Below are positions 1-6,375 of a stretch of DNA of 45,858 nt, piece by piece. A program made the position numbers and the translations under genes. Origin of the DNA: Thermoplasmata archaeon (lineage in GTDB: Archaea; Thermoplasmatota; Thermoplasmata; Thermoplasmatales; Thermoplasmataceae); assembly GCA_021818715.1 (NCBI GenBank), contig JAKATN010000009.1, positions 1 to 45,858 on the forward strand. The letters are read 5' to 3'. The notes beneath the pieces are model-generated. The model did not search any database, was not told the DNA's origin, and worked only from the letters and a program-made list of their open reading frames with translations. Every line of letters begins with the position of its first letter. Position 1 is the stretch's first letter.

Positions 1-2
1 TT

Positions 3-482
3 ATAATAGGAATGTTTTTCACAGCGTCCATGTTCTACTTCGCTTCGAAAGTCAATGTCTTTCCTCCGTATCTCTCCTTTTTGAAGACATTTGGGATCAC
101 AGTACTTGTTGGGGTATTCTTCTTACTGATCGCTGTGATGCTTGTTTTACTTGTAATCTCGTATTCCAATGTAAAGATCATACAGTTTCTATCGTTTATA
201 CCAATGGTGCTGGTCTTCGCATTAAGCTACCAGATGATATTTTCATCACCTACAGTATTACTAATGTATTTATCCCCATGGAATTCTGCCCCAAGCCTTA
301 TTTACGCAGCATTTACCGGTGGTATCCCAGTTAACAGTTTTACTACTCTGAATCCAATTAAACTCGATTGGTCATTTCTCATAATAGGGCTTGTATTGTG
401 GGAACTGGCTCTTTTTGCGATAGATATTTGTATTTTCAAACACATTAAACCACAGAATCCTGAGGCGATGAGACAGGTATGA
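3..482 (+). CDS. C-terminal part of a multi-spanning membrane protein, possibly an ABC-2 type permease (5' truncated by window edge)
   Basis: The reading frame is open to the left edge of the window, so the first ATG (12) is probably internal and the gene starts outside. The visible 156 residues hold about four hydrophobic segments (roughly residues 23-48, 57-77, 88-103 and 121-142) and end in a short basic, hydrophilic tail. The pattern of long hydrophobic helices and a terminal helix followed by a positively charged end resembles ABC-2 permeases, but no diagnostic motif is visible and the call is tentative. Its stop overlaps the next start in an ATGA arrangement (479-482), so the two membrane proteins are translationally coupled. 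A winged-helix regulator follows, an arrangement common for small exporter operons. Confidence 0.45.
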   Translation: MIGMFFTASMFYFASKVNVFPPYLSFLKTFGITVLVGVFFLLIAVMLVLLVISYSNVKIIQFLSFIPMVLVFALSYQMIFSSPTVLLMYLSPWNSAPSLIYAAFTGGIPVNSFTTLNPIKLDWSFLIIGLVLWELALFAIDICIFKHIKPQNPEAMRQV

Positions 483-1126
483 TTTCTGAGGAACAGAAGT
501 ATTTGAAGGAAGGCCAGTCGCTGATTAAAACGGCGTTCGATTTTGAAGATTATATTTTGCGACGTTCGTTTGGATTATATTACATTGGCTGGGCTGTTGC
601 TTTCTTCCTGTATACTATTCCTGGTTTAGATTATCCTCTCTTTACAAGGTACAATTGGATCTTGCCCCTATTTTATATTTCAAGCTCACTTGTTATAATG
701 CTCTTTACGGGATACGTATTCAGCAGGGCTGCCAGGGTTTCCAGATTTCTTAAATGGTTTAGGCCGGGAAGAAGCTTGACTGCTTTCATTCTGTTCTTCG
801 TATATATCTCTATCATTGTTTCCTTATTGGCATTTTTTGGATTTTATAGCTATTTTATTCTATTGTATATATTTCTAGGTATATATGTACCATGGGCAAT
901 ATTCAATACAATGTGGAAGAGCGGGACTCGTATTCATATCGAAACATGGGTAGCAGTAGTTACATTTGTCGTTGCCTGTGCGATAAGTATAGCAGGTATT
1001 CAGGCTGGGCTCTATTATATTCTGACCATAGCGTGGATCGTTGTTGCATCAATTTGGTTTGTCTGCGGTGTAGTTGGCTTATATGATTCGCGTTACAAAA
1101 GTATGATGATCAACGATGACGAGTGA
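479..1126 (+). CDS. Polytopic membrane protein of unknown function
   Basis: A 215-residue protein with a hydrophilic N-terminus of about 30 residues and then about six hydrophobic segments (near residues 30-48, 60-80, 98-123, 125-143, 155-175 and 180-203). I do not recognise a family. The start is fixed by the ATGA overlap with the preceding membrane gene, and its 3' end overlaps the following regulator by 11 nt, so the three genes form one transcription unit. The context suggests an accessory membrane component of a transporter or a sensor for the adjacent regulator. That role is inference. Confidence 0.6.
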   Translation: MISEEQKYLKEGQSLIKTAFDFEDYILRRSFGLYYIGWAVAFFLYTIPGLDYPLFTRYNWILPLFYISSSLVIMLFTGYVFSRAARVSRFLKWFRPGRSLTAFILFFVYISIIVSLLAFFGFYSYFILLYIFLGIYVPWAIFNTMWKSGTRIHIETWVAVVTFVVACAISIAGIQAGLYYILTIAWIVVASIWFVCGVVGLYDSRYKSMMINDDE

Positions 1127-1481
1127 TTCAGACTCCTTGAAAGAGCTTTCGTCGATCTTTAATGACAGGGCACTCAAGTCGTCTCAGCGCCTTCTAATTC
1201 TCATATGCCTCTCGATTAACAGGAAACTTGGCTTTACCGAACTGTCTAAACTCACGGGACTCGCTAAAGGGAGCCTCGGCAATCACCTTCTGAAATTGAC
1301 TCTTTCAGGTTATATCATAGTCACCGAACATTCTTTCTTCTCCTCGAAAAGAATAACTATCAAGATTACTGAAAAGGGCATCCTAACAATACGAAAATAC
1401 CTCTTGGCTATAAACGAACTGGAAACGACTGAAAAGGGGGAGATAACCTCCACCACATCTGCAGATTCGGATTTCAACTGA
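1116..1481 (+). CDS. Winged helix-turn-helix transcriptional regulator
   Basis: A 121-residue protein with one winged-helix domain. Residues about 15-35 form a first helix (alkssqRLLILICLSI), 38-60 carry the helix-turn-helix (FTELSKLTGLAKGSLGNHL), and 64-90 form the wing with a basic strand pair ending in ITEKG. This fold matches the small MarR/ArsR-like family often annotated as HTH_34. No metal-binding cysteines or ligand domain are visible. It overlaps the upstream membrane-protein gene by 11 nt, so it probably regulates its own transporter-like operon. The C-terminal 20 residues are Thr/Ser/Glu-rich and look disordered. Confidence 0.75.
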   Translation: MTSDSDSLKELSSIFNDRALKSSQRLLILICLSINRKLGFTELSKLTGLAKGSLGNHLLKLTLSGYIIVTEHSFFSSKRITIKITEKGILTIRKYLLAINELETTEKGEITSTTSADSDFN

Positions 1482-1569
1482 TGGTGCTAATCTTTGCACG
1501 GTAATTGCCCTTGGAAAAATTAGCCATCTGTTCTCTCCTGCACTTTCAAATAATATCAGAAACCGTCCT

Positions 1570-2328
1570 TCAAATAACGTTAACCAGGAAGCCGAGGAGA
1601 AAGCCTGTGATAAGGCCGGTATAGATGGTTTTTCCCTGGACCTGATTCCTGGACTGGCTGAAAATCATGTTGAGCATTGGCAAGATAATATAGAAAATCG
1701 AACCGATTGCAAGGGAATCAAACGCAACATTCAGATACGGAATGTCCAGGTAGTAACCTGACAGGGCGCCTGCAATGGTAGGCAGGGCACCGATCAGGAA
1801 TAGCAATATGAGCAAATCAATGCGGGGTGCCTTGCCTCCCAGAAACGGCGATACTATGGGGAAACCTTCCGTGAAATTCTGCAGGATAAAACCCACAAAA
1901 ATAACGAGTACAAATCCGTACAGTCCTGTGTTCCAGTTTGCCCCGAAAACCAGGCCTTCTGTAAGATTCTGGAAACCTATTGCTATCGCAACAATCACCG
2001 AGATGTGCATCGGCTTGACTGCCCCGTCATGGTCAGTTTTCCTGCCCTGCAGAAGCAATAGAACGGCGAATGAGCCGCCTGCACAGGCAAGAAATATAAA
2101 AGCTACGGCCGGGTTTGCCACGTAAGAACCCCCCGGATAGAGATTGCCAGTTACATCAGAAAAAACGTCAGCAAGCAGAAACACAAGTATGCCTACCGCG
2201 ATTGCGGTTAGTGTGGTGATTGTTTTCGATCCAATATTTCTTGCAAAAATAACAGGCAAGGAAAGAAAAATGGAGAAACCCATTATGGTGCTCAACAAAA
2301 TGAGTTCAGGAAAAGAACCTGCAGTCAT
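1570..2328 (-). CDS. ZIP-family divalent metal transporter
   Basis: A 252-residue protein with about eight transmembrane helices, the usual length for bacterial and archaeal ZIP permeases that import Zn, Fe or Mn. The two ZIP signature helices are visible: QNLTEG at residues 120-125 (TM4) and QNFTEGFPIVSP from 150 (TM5). Asn and Glu ligands are kept in both, but the position that is usually His in TM4 is Gln here, and the TM5 residue is also Gln. A hydrophilic loop with His and Asp (about 95-108) precedes TM4, as in other ZIPs. An in-frame TAG lies 6 nt before the ATG, which supports this start. It diverges from aspS, and a DtxR-like palindrome (2405-2418) lies in the shared intergenic region. 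Confidence 0.85.
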   Translation of the reverse strand: MTAGSFPELILLSTIMGFSIFLSLPVIFARNIGSKTITTLTAIAVGILVFLLADVFSDVTGNLYPGGSYVANPAVAFIFLACAGGSFAVLLLLQGRKTDHDGAVKPMHISVIVAIAIGFQNLTEGLVFGANWNTGLYGFVLVIFVGFILQNFTEGFPIVSPFLGGKAPRIDLLILLFLIGALPTIAGALSGYYLDIPYLNVAFDSLAIGSIFYIILPMLNMIFSQSRNQVQGKTIYTGLITGFLLGFLVNVI

Positions 2329-2404
2329 GGCCTACCGCCTTGAAGTGATGCGCATTTCAAGCTAATGCAAATTGCAGAAATTGTGCTGTAGTGTGTGGGC
2401 ATAC

Positions 2405-2418
2405 TTAGGTAGACCTAA
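2405..2418. promoter_or_regulatory. DtxR/IdeR-like metal-repressor operator
   Basis: A perfect palindrome of TTAGG, four bases, CCTAA (extended arms TTAGGT/ACCTAA). The DtxR/IdeR consensus contains the same TTAGG-N4-CCTAA core. The site lies between the ZIP transporter and aspS, about 25 nt downstream of a minus-strand TATA-like box (2428-2434), so it would overlap the predicted ZIP transcription start. Regulation by a metal-dependent repressor is inference from this match. Confidence 0.5.
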
Positions 2419-2437
2419 CACCAGGAGAATTATACTC

Positions 2438-2447
2438 TATAAAATAT
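2438..2447 (+). promoter_or_regulatory. TATA box of aspS
   Basis: The sequence TATAAAATAT lies 80 nt before the chosen aspS start and predicts transcription from about 2463-2470, giving a leader of roughly 60 nt. It is the best TATA match in the intergenic region. Confidence 0.5.
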
Positions 2448-2510
2448 TTGCCCGCCTCACGAAGCTACAAAGTTTCCTGAAACCGGATGTGAAGTCCGTG
2501 GCATTTTGTA

Positions 2511-2517
2511 GTGATCC
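2511..2517 (+). promoter_or_regulatory. Shine-Dalgarno site deciding the aspS start
   Basis: GTGATCC is complementary to the archaeal 16S rRNA 3' end (GGATCAC) and ends 9 nt before the ATG at 2527. The alternative ATG at 2566 has no comparable site, so the longer N-terminus is preferred. Confidence 0.5.
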
Positions 2518-2526
2518 AGGTAATTA

Positions 2527-3843
2527 ATGAAACAATATATTACTGGTCTGGAATCACCATCCAGCATGAAACGGACTCTAATCGCAGAGATTGGTACTAA
2601 TGAGGCCATTTTGACGGTATGTGGATGGGTTCAGGACATAAGGATCCTGAAAAATCTTTCATTCCTGGTTCTCAGGGATGAATCTGGAGTATGCCAGGTC
2701 ACCGTAAAGAACCTGGAGAAACCTTTCGACGTTGCCTCGCTGAACAGGGAGAGCGTTATCCTTGTTGACGGAATGCTGGTCCCACAGAGCCAGAGCAAAA
2801 CAGGAAAGGAGATACTGGCAAGCAGGATAACACTCCTTAATGCCGCAAAGGTTCCCCTGCCGCTCGCTCCATTTGACAAGGTACAGGCAGATCTTGATAC
2901 CAGGCTGAACAACAGGTTCCTGGATTTGCGGAATCCTAGGATTTCCTCAATATTCAGACTCAAATCTTCAATCCTTTGGGGGATCAGAAATTTCTTGATG
3001 CAAAATGGATTTGTGGAAGTTCAGACTCCAAAGATCGTCGCATCAGCCACAGAGGGGGGAGCAAACCTGTTCAACGTGAAGTATTTTGAAGATGAAGCTT
3101 ACCTTAGCCAGTCCCCGCAGCTCTACAAGGAGATTCTGATAAGTGCGGGGGTCGGTAGAGTATTTGAAGTCGGCCCTGCATTCCGGGCAGAAAAACACAA
3201 CACTGTGATTCATCTGAACGAGTTCACTTCGGTAGATATAGAGATGGCATTCGCAGACGCTGAGGATGCAATGAGAATGCTTGAGGGAGTGGTGGATTCT
3301 GCCATTCAAAATATACTGGAGGCAAACAGGAAGGAACTTGAAATCCTCGGTATAGACCTTAAGCGCCAGCCTCTCCCGTACCCGAGGGTTGAATTTTCGG
3401 AGTGCCTGAAAATTCTTGGGGACGCCGGGATAAAGCATGACCCGGAAGAGGACCTTACCCCGGAAGACCTTAGGGTTATTGCGGGCAGGTACAGTGGGTT
3501 TTACTTCATCACCAAATGGCCCGCGTCGGTCAGACCATTCTATACGATGCCTGATCATGAAAATCCTGAATTTACGAATTCCTTTGACCTGCAATACCAG
3601 GAGAAGGAAATCACTTCAGGTGCACAGAGGGTGCATGATCCTGCAATGCTGAGGAGCAGGTTTGCCTCCAAAGGACTGAATCCGGAAGACTTTGATTTCT
3701 ATCTCAAGGCATTCGAATACGGGATGCCACCGCACTCCGGCTGGGGTCTCGGGTTAGAGAGGCTCGCGATGATACTCCTGGGCCTGAAGAACATACGGGA
3801 GTGTGCTATCTTCCCAAGGGACAGAACCAGGCTAAAGCCTTGA
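2527..3843 (+). CDS. aspS: Aspartyl-tRNA synthetase (archaeal type)
   Basis: A 438-residue class IIb synthetase that charges tRNA(Asp), acting in the cytoplasm. An N-terminal OB-fold anticodon-binding domain (about residues 25-110) is followed by the catalytic domain. Motif 1 lies near 158-170 (FLMQNGFVEVQTPKI), motif 2 near 218-240 (FRAEKHNTVIHLNEFTS) and motif 3 near 408-424 (GWGLGLERLAMILLG). It lacks the large insertion domain of bacterial AspRS, which fits the archaeal/eukaryotic type. Whether it also charges tRNA(Asn) cannot be told by eye. The ATG at 2527 is favoured by the upstream GTGATCC site; a start at 2566 would shorten it by 13 residues. Confidence 0.95.
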   Translation: MKQYITGLESPSSMKRTLIAEIGTNEAILTVCGWVQDIRILKNLSFLVLRDESGVCQVTVKNLEKPFDVASLNRESVILVDGMLVPQSQSKTGKEILASRITLLNAAKVPLPLAPFDKVQADLDTRLNNRFLDLRNPRISSIFRLKSSILWGIRNFLMQNGFVEVQTPKIVASATEGGANLFNVKYFEDEAYLSQSPQLYKEILISAGVGRVFEVGPAFRAEKHNTVIHLNEFTSVDIEMAFADAEDAMRMLEGVVDSAIQNILEANRKELEILGIDLKRQPLPYPRVEFSECLKILGDAGIKHDPEEDLTPEDLRVIAGRYSGFYFITKWPASVRPFYTMPDHENPEFTNSFDLQYQEKEITSGAQRVHDPAMLRSRFASKGLNPEDFDFYLKAFEYGMPPHSGWGLGLERLAMILLGLKNIRECAIFPRDRTRLKP

Positions 3844-3884
3844 GGCAGACAAAATAATTCATACTTTCGAATGATGACACCTTC

Positions 3885-4841
3885 ATGGCGAAAGTAGGAG
3901 TAATTGGCCTGGGTAACATGGGGTCGGCAATAGCGGAAGTTATGGCGTTCAATGACCAGGCAACGGTCGTAACAGATCGGAGCATGGAACTTGTGGAAAA
4001 GGGACTCAAAAACATTGCCTCCATCCTCGATTCACAGATAAAGTTCCAGGGGAACAGAGCGGAGAAGGAGATTACAAGATTGGAGAAAGAGGGCCTGAAA
4101 CTCTCCAACGACCAGAAAGACATGATAAGAACGAAGCTCAAGCCTGCGATTGATGAGAATTACGCGAAGCGCGTAATGTCCAACATAATAGTTGCAAAAG
4201 ATTATAATGATTTTTCGGAATGCGACTTTGTCATAGAAGCCGCGTTTGAAAGCGTGGAGGTCAAAAAGGACATACTGCGTGAACTCGACCGGAACATGGG
4301 AGAGAATGGGATTATTTGTTCCAATACCTCTTCCCTTAGCATTACCCAACTTGCAACATTCACCGGCAGGGCAGACAGGTGCATTGTATCGCACTTCTTC
4401 AACCCGCCTTACACGCTGCCTCTCGTGGAAGTGGTTCGCGGCCTGAGAACGTCCGACGACACATACCGGCGGGTAATGGAATGGATATCATCACTGAAGA
4501 ATCACAGGTCCATGATGCAGCCCGTAACCGTAAAGGAAATGCCGGGCTTCCTGGTTAACCGTATTCTTGTGCCGATGATGAACGAGGCCATTTACATTCT
4601 GGATGAGGGTGGGGCATCCCCGGAAGACATTGACAAATCGATGAAACTCGGTGCCGGAATGCCAATGGGGCCACTTGAACTGTGCGACATGGTGGGCCTG
4701 GACATCACGCTTGACGTTATGAACGTCCTTTATGAAGAGTATTCAGACCCGAAGTACAGACCCTCGCCTCTGTTAAAGAGGATGGTAAACGCAGGAAAGC
4801 TTGGCCGGAAGGCAAAAGAGGGATTTTTCAAGTACCCCTAA
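3885..4841 (+). CDS. 3-hydroxyacyl-CoA dehydrogenase, NAD-binding
   Basis: A 318-residue soluble dehydrogenase that oxidises L-3-hydroxyacyl-CoA with NAD+, as in beta-oxidation or hydroxybutyryl-CoA metabolism. The Rossmann motif GLGNMGSA is at residues 8-15, after strand KVGVIG. SNTSSLS near 147 and SHFFNPP near 169 supply the catalytic Ser and His, and PGFLVNR near 223 supplies the conserved Asn. The C-terminal helical domain ends with LGRKAKEGFFKYP, typical of the family. An AT-rich box at about 3851-3859 lies some 30 nt upstream of the ATG, consistent with a short-leader transcript. The 3' end overlaps the convergent small gene by 4 nt. Confidence 0.92.
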   Translation: MAKVGVIGLGNMGSAIAEVMAFNDQATVVTDRSMELVEKGLKNIASILDSQIKFQGNRAEKEITRLEKEGLKLSNDQKDMIRTKLKPAIDENYAKRVMSNIIVAKDYNDFSECDFVIEAAFESVEVKKDILRELDRNMGENGIICSNTSSLSITQLATFTGRADRCIVSHFFNPPYTLPLVEVVRGLRTSDDTYRRVMEWISSLKNHRSMMQPVTVKEMPGFLVNRILVPMMNEAIYILDEGGASPEDIDKSMKLGAGMPMGPLELCDMVGLDITLDVMNVLYEEYSDPKYRPSPLLKRMVNAGKLGRKAKEGFFKYP

Positions 4842-5134
4842 TCTTCCCTCTCATTCTTTTCGTTCCTGGACTGCCTGTTCAGTATTACCATTGTAGGTTC
4901 CACTACATACTTTTTCTCGGAAGCCCTGAAAATCGAAAACAGGGCAGATCGACGATCGTTGCCGTCAAACACCTTCCAAATTTCCCTGACCATTGTCTTG
5001 TTGGTCTCCAGTTCCACGTATATCGGGTTCCCCTTATGGTACCAGGTGGCTATCACGTAGTTGTATGCCGGGGCAAGTTCCAGATCTTCCCTGTCGATTT
5101 CTACATCAATCCTCTGGCCTACAGAAAGTTTCAA
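4838..5134 (-). CDS. Hypothetical protein, 98 residues
   Basis: I do not recognise this family. The sequence begins with a beta-rich stretch (MKLSVGQRIDVEID), has a central region with aromatic residues (YNYVIATWYHKGNPIYVELET) and ends in a charged, probably disordered tail (NRQSRNEKNERED). It has no cysteines, signal peptide or membrane segment. The start is a TTG, supported by a TATA box on the minus strand (GGTTATATAGG, 5164-5174) at the distance expected for a leader of about 9 nt. It lies downstream of the aMBF1 gene on the same strand but has its own promoter, and it converges on the dehydrogenase with a 4-nt overlap. Confidence 0.6.
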   Translation of the reverse strand: MKLSVGQRIDVEIDREDLELAPAYNYVIATWYHKGNPIYVELETNKTMVREIWKVFDGNDRRSALFSIFRASEKKYVVEPTMVILNRQSRNEKNERED

Positions 5135-5204
5135 GTTTAACCCTACCTTCGCAATGGTGCAGCCTATATAACCTTTTTACGGTACAAACCTGTACATCAG
5201 GTTC

Positions 5205-5651
5205 TTATTGCACCTTTTCAATCAGCTTTATCCCAAGGGTTTTTTCCAGCTTCCTGGCGGTCTTCAGATCTGGCATAAGGGCGCCCCTTTCTATGCTGGA
5301 AAGGACATTCTTCTTTTCCATGATCTTTTTGGCGAGATCATCCTGCGTCCATCCAATGCGTTCCCTGGCTGACTTTATGGCTTCCCCGCATCCGTCTATC
5401 AGAAAGGTGTCCTCCATTTCCCTGTCGCTTTCCCTTCTGCTTACCGTTTTGCTTACCGCTGGCTTGCTTACAGACTGTGGCCTGGGCCTGGCAGGCTGTG
5501 TTGGGAGTATGACAGTTTTTGGCGCTTCCCGTTTCTTTTCCACTGGAGTCCCGTATTTCAGGCACTTTTCACATACCATCATTACGGCAGACTCTATTCT
5601 CGCCTTGATGAGCCTTGGTACGTTTTCTCCGCACATCTCGCACTCTGCCAT
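5205..5651 (-). CDS. Archaeal multiprotein bridging factor 1 (aMBF1)
   Basis: A 148-residue protein with an N-terminal zinc ribbon (CEMCG at residues 4-8 and CEKC at about 31-34), a variable basic linker (40-75) and a C-terminal Cro/XRE helix-turn-helix domain (about 85-145; ARERIGWTQDDLAKKIMEKKNVLSSIE). This domain order is diagnostic for archaeal MBF1, a conserved factor associated with transcription and the small ribosomal subunit. A TATA-like element at 5670-5680 is 24 nt before the ATG, so the mRNA is probably leaderless. It is divergent from fibrillarin with only 38 nt between starts. Confidence 0.9.
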   Translation of the reverse strand: MAECEMCGENVPRLIKARIESAVMMVCEKCLKYGTPVEKKREAPKTVILPTQPARPRPQSVSKPAVSKTVSRRESDREMEDTFLIDGCGEAIKSARERIGWTQDDLAKKIMEKKNVLSSIERGALMPDLKTARKLEKTLGIKLIEKVQ

Positions 5652-5669
5652 GTCAACAATAATGAGAAC

Positions 5670-5688
5670 GTGATATATGTATCATCAC
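5670..5688. promoter_or_regulatory. Inverted repeat around the shared aMBF1/flpA promoter
   Basis: Arms GTGAT and ATCAC flank a 9-nt AT-rich centre (ATATGTATC) that is the best TATA element for aMBF1. Because the intergenic gap is only 38 nt, one bound protein here would affect both promoters. A regulatory role is inference. Confidence 0.35.
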
Positions 5689-5689
5689 T

Positions 5690-6340
5690 ATGATGGGCAA
5701 AGCCTCACGTCTTGTATTAAGAAAGAGTTCCATTTTTACTATCTCTGACTACGGAAAATCAGTATATGGAGAGAAAATTTCAAAGGAAGGGCAGAGGTAT
5801 CTCAGGCAGTGGAATCCAAAAAGAAGCAAGCTTGCGGCACTCCTAACGAAAGAAACCCGATTCATCCCATTCACCGAGGACTCAAAGGTGCTCTATCTTG
5901 GCGCTGCCTCTGGCACCACCGTCAGTCATGTTGCGGATCTGGTTCCGGGAGGCAGAGTTTACGGTGTCGAACTCTCATATGTCCCCTTCCTCAAATTGCT
6001 TGAACTGTCGGAAGCAAGAAGCAATATCATTCCGATCCTTGAAGATGCCAGGGCCCTTGAGAAATACCAATTTTTGGTAGATTCTCCGGACATCATATAC
6101 CAGGACATTTCCCAGAGGGATCAGGTCTCCATTTTCAACCAGGCCATTAAATTCTGGCCAACGATCAGATACGGATTTCTGGTTCTGAAAATAAGGTCGA
6201 TTTCATTTTCGAGGAGGGATAACGAAATCCTCAGGGAGTCAGTTCAGGGAATAAAGGGAATGAAGGTGAAATATACGGTTGACCTGAAACCATTCCATAT
6301 GAACACCTTCATGCTTTGCCTCAGCAGGTCGCAAACATAA
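5690..6340 (+). CDS. flpA: Fibrillarin-like rRNA/tRNA 2'-O-methyltransferase
   Basis: A 216-residue SAM-dependent methyltransferase, the catalytic subunit of C/D-box sRNPs that 2'-O-methylates rRNA and tRNA. The N-terminal beta domain (1-55; GKSVYGEKISKEG, YLRQWNPKRSKLAA) is diagnostic. SAM motif I is VLYLGAASGTTVSHVADLV near 67-85. Catalytic residues fit QDISQRDQ (Asp), LVLKIRS (Lys) and KPFHMNTF (His). Its partner Nop5 is not adjacent, unlike in many archaea. Two consecutive ATGs (5690 and 5693) make the start uncertain by one residue. It is followed by alaS. Confidence 0.93.
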   Translation: MMGKASRLVLRKSSIFTISDYGKSVYGEKISKEGQRYLRQWNPKRSKLAALLTKETRFIPFTEDSKVLYLGAASGTTVSHVADLVPGGRVYGVELSYVPFLKLLELSEARSNIIPILEDARALEKYQFLVDSPDIIYQDISQRDQVSIFNQAIKFWPTIRYGFLVLKIRSISFSRRDNEILRESVQGIKGMKVKYTVDLKPFHMNTFMLCLSRSQT

Positions 6341-6375
6341 TTTATTGCATAGGAGTACATACTGGAGCCGGGAAC

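Noticed and set aside
3043-3594. 183-codon minus-strand ORF
   Set aside because: It lies fully antisense to the catalytic domain of aspS, whose class II motifs are clear, and its own translation shows no family features.
4993-5673. 226-codon plus-strand ORF
   Set aside because: It is antisense to the 98-residue gene and aMBF1. The opposite strand has recognisable zinc-ribbon and helix-turn-helix motifs; this one is Ser/Leu-rich, as shadows often are.
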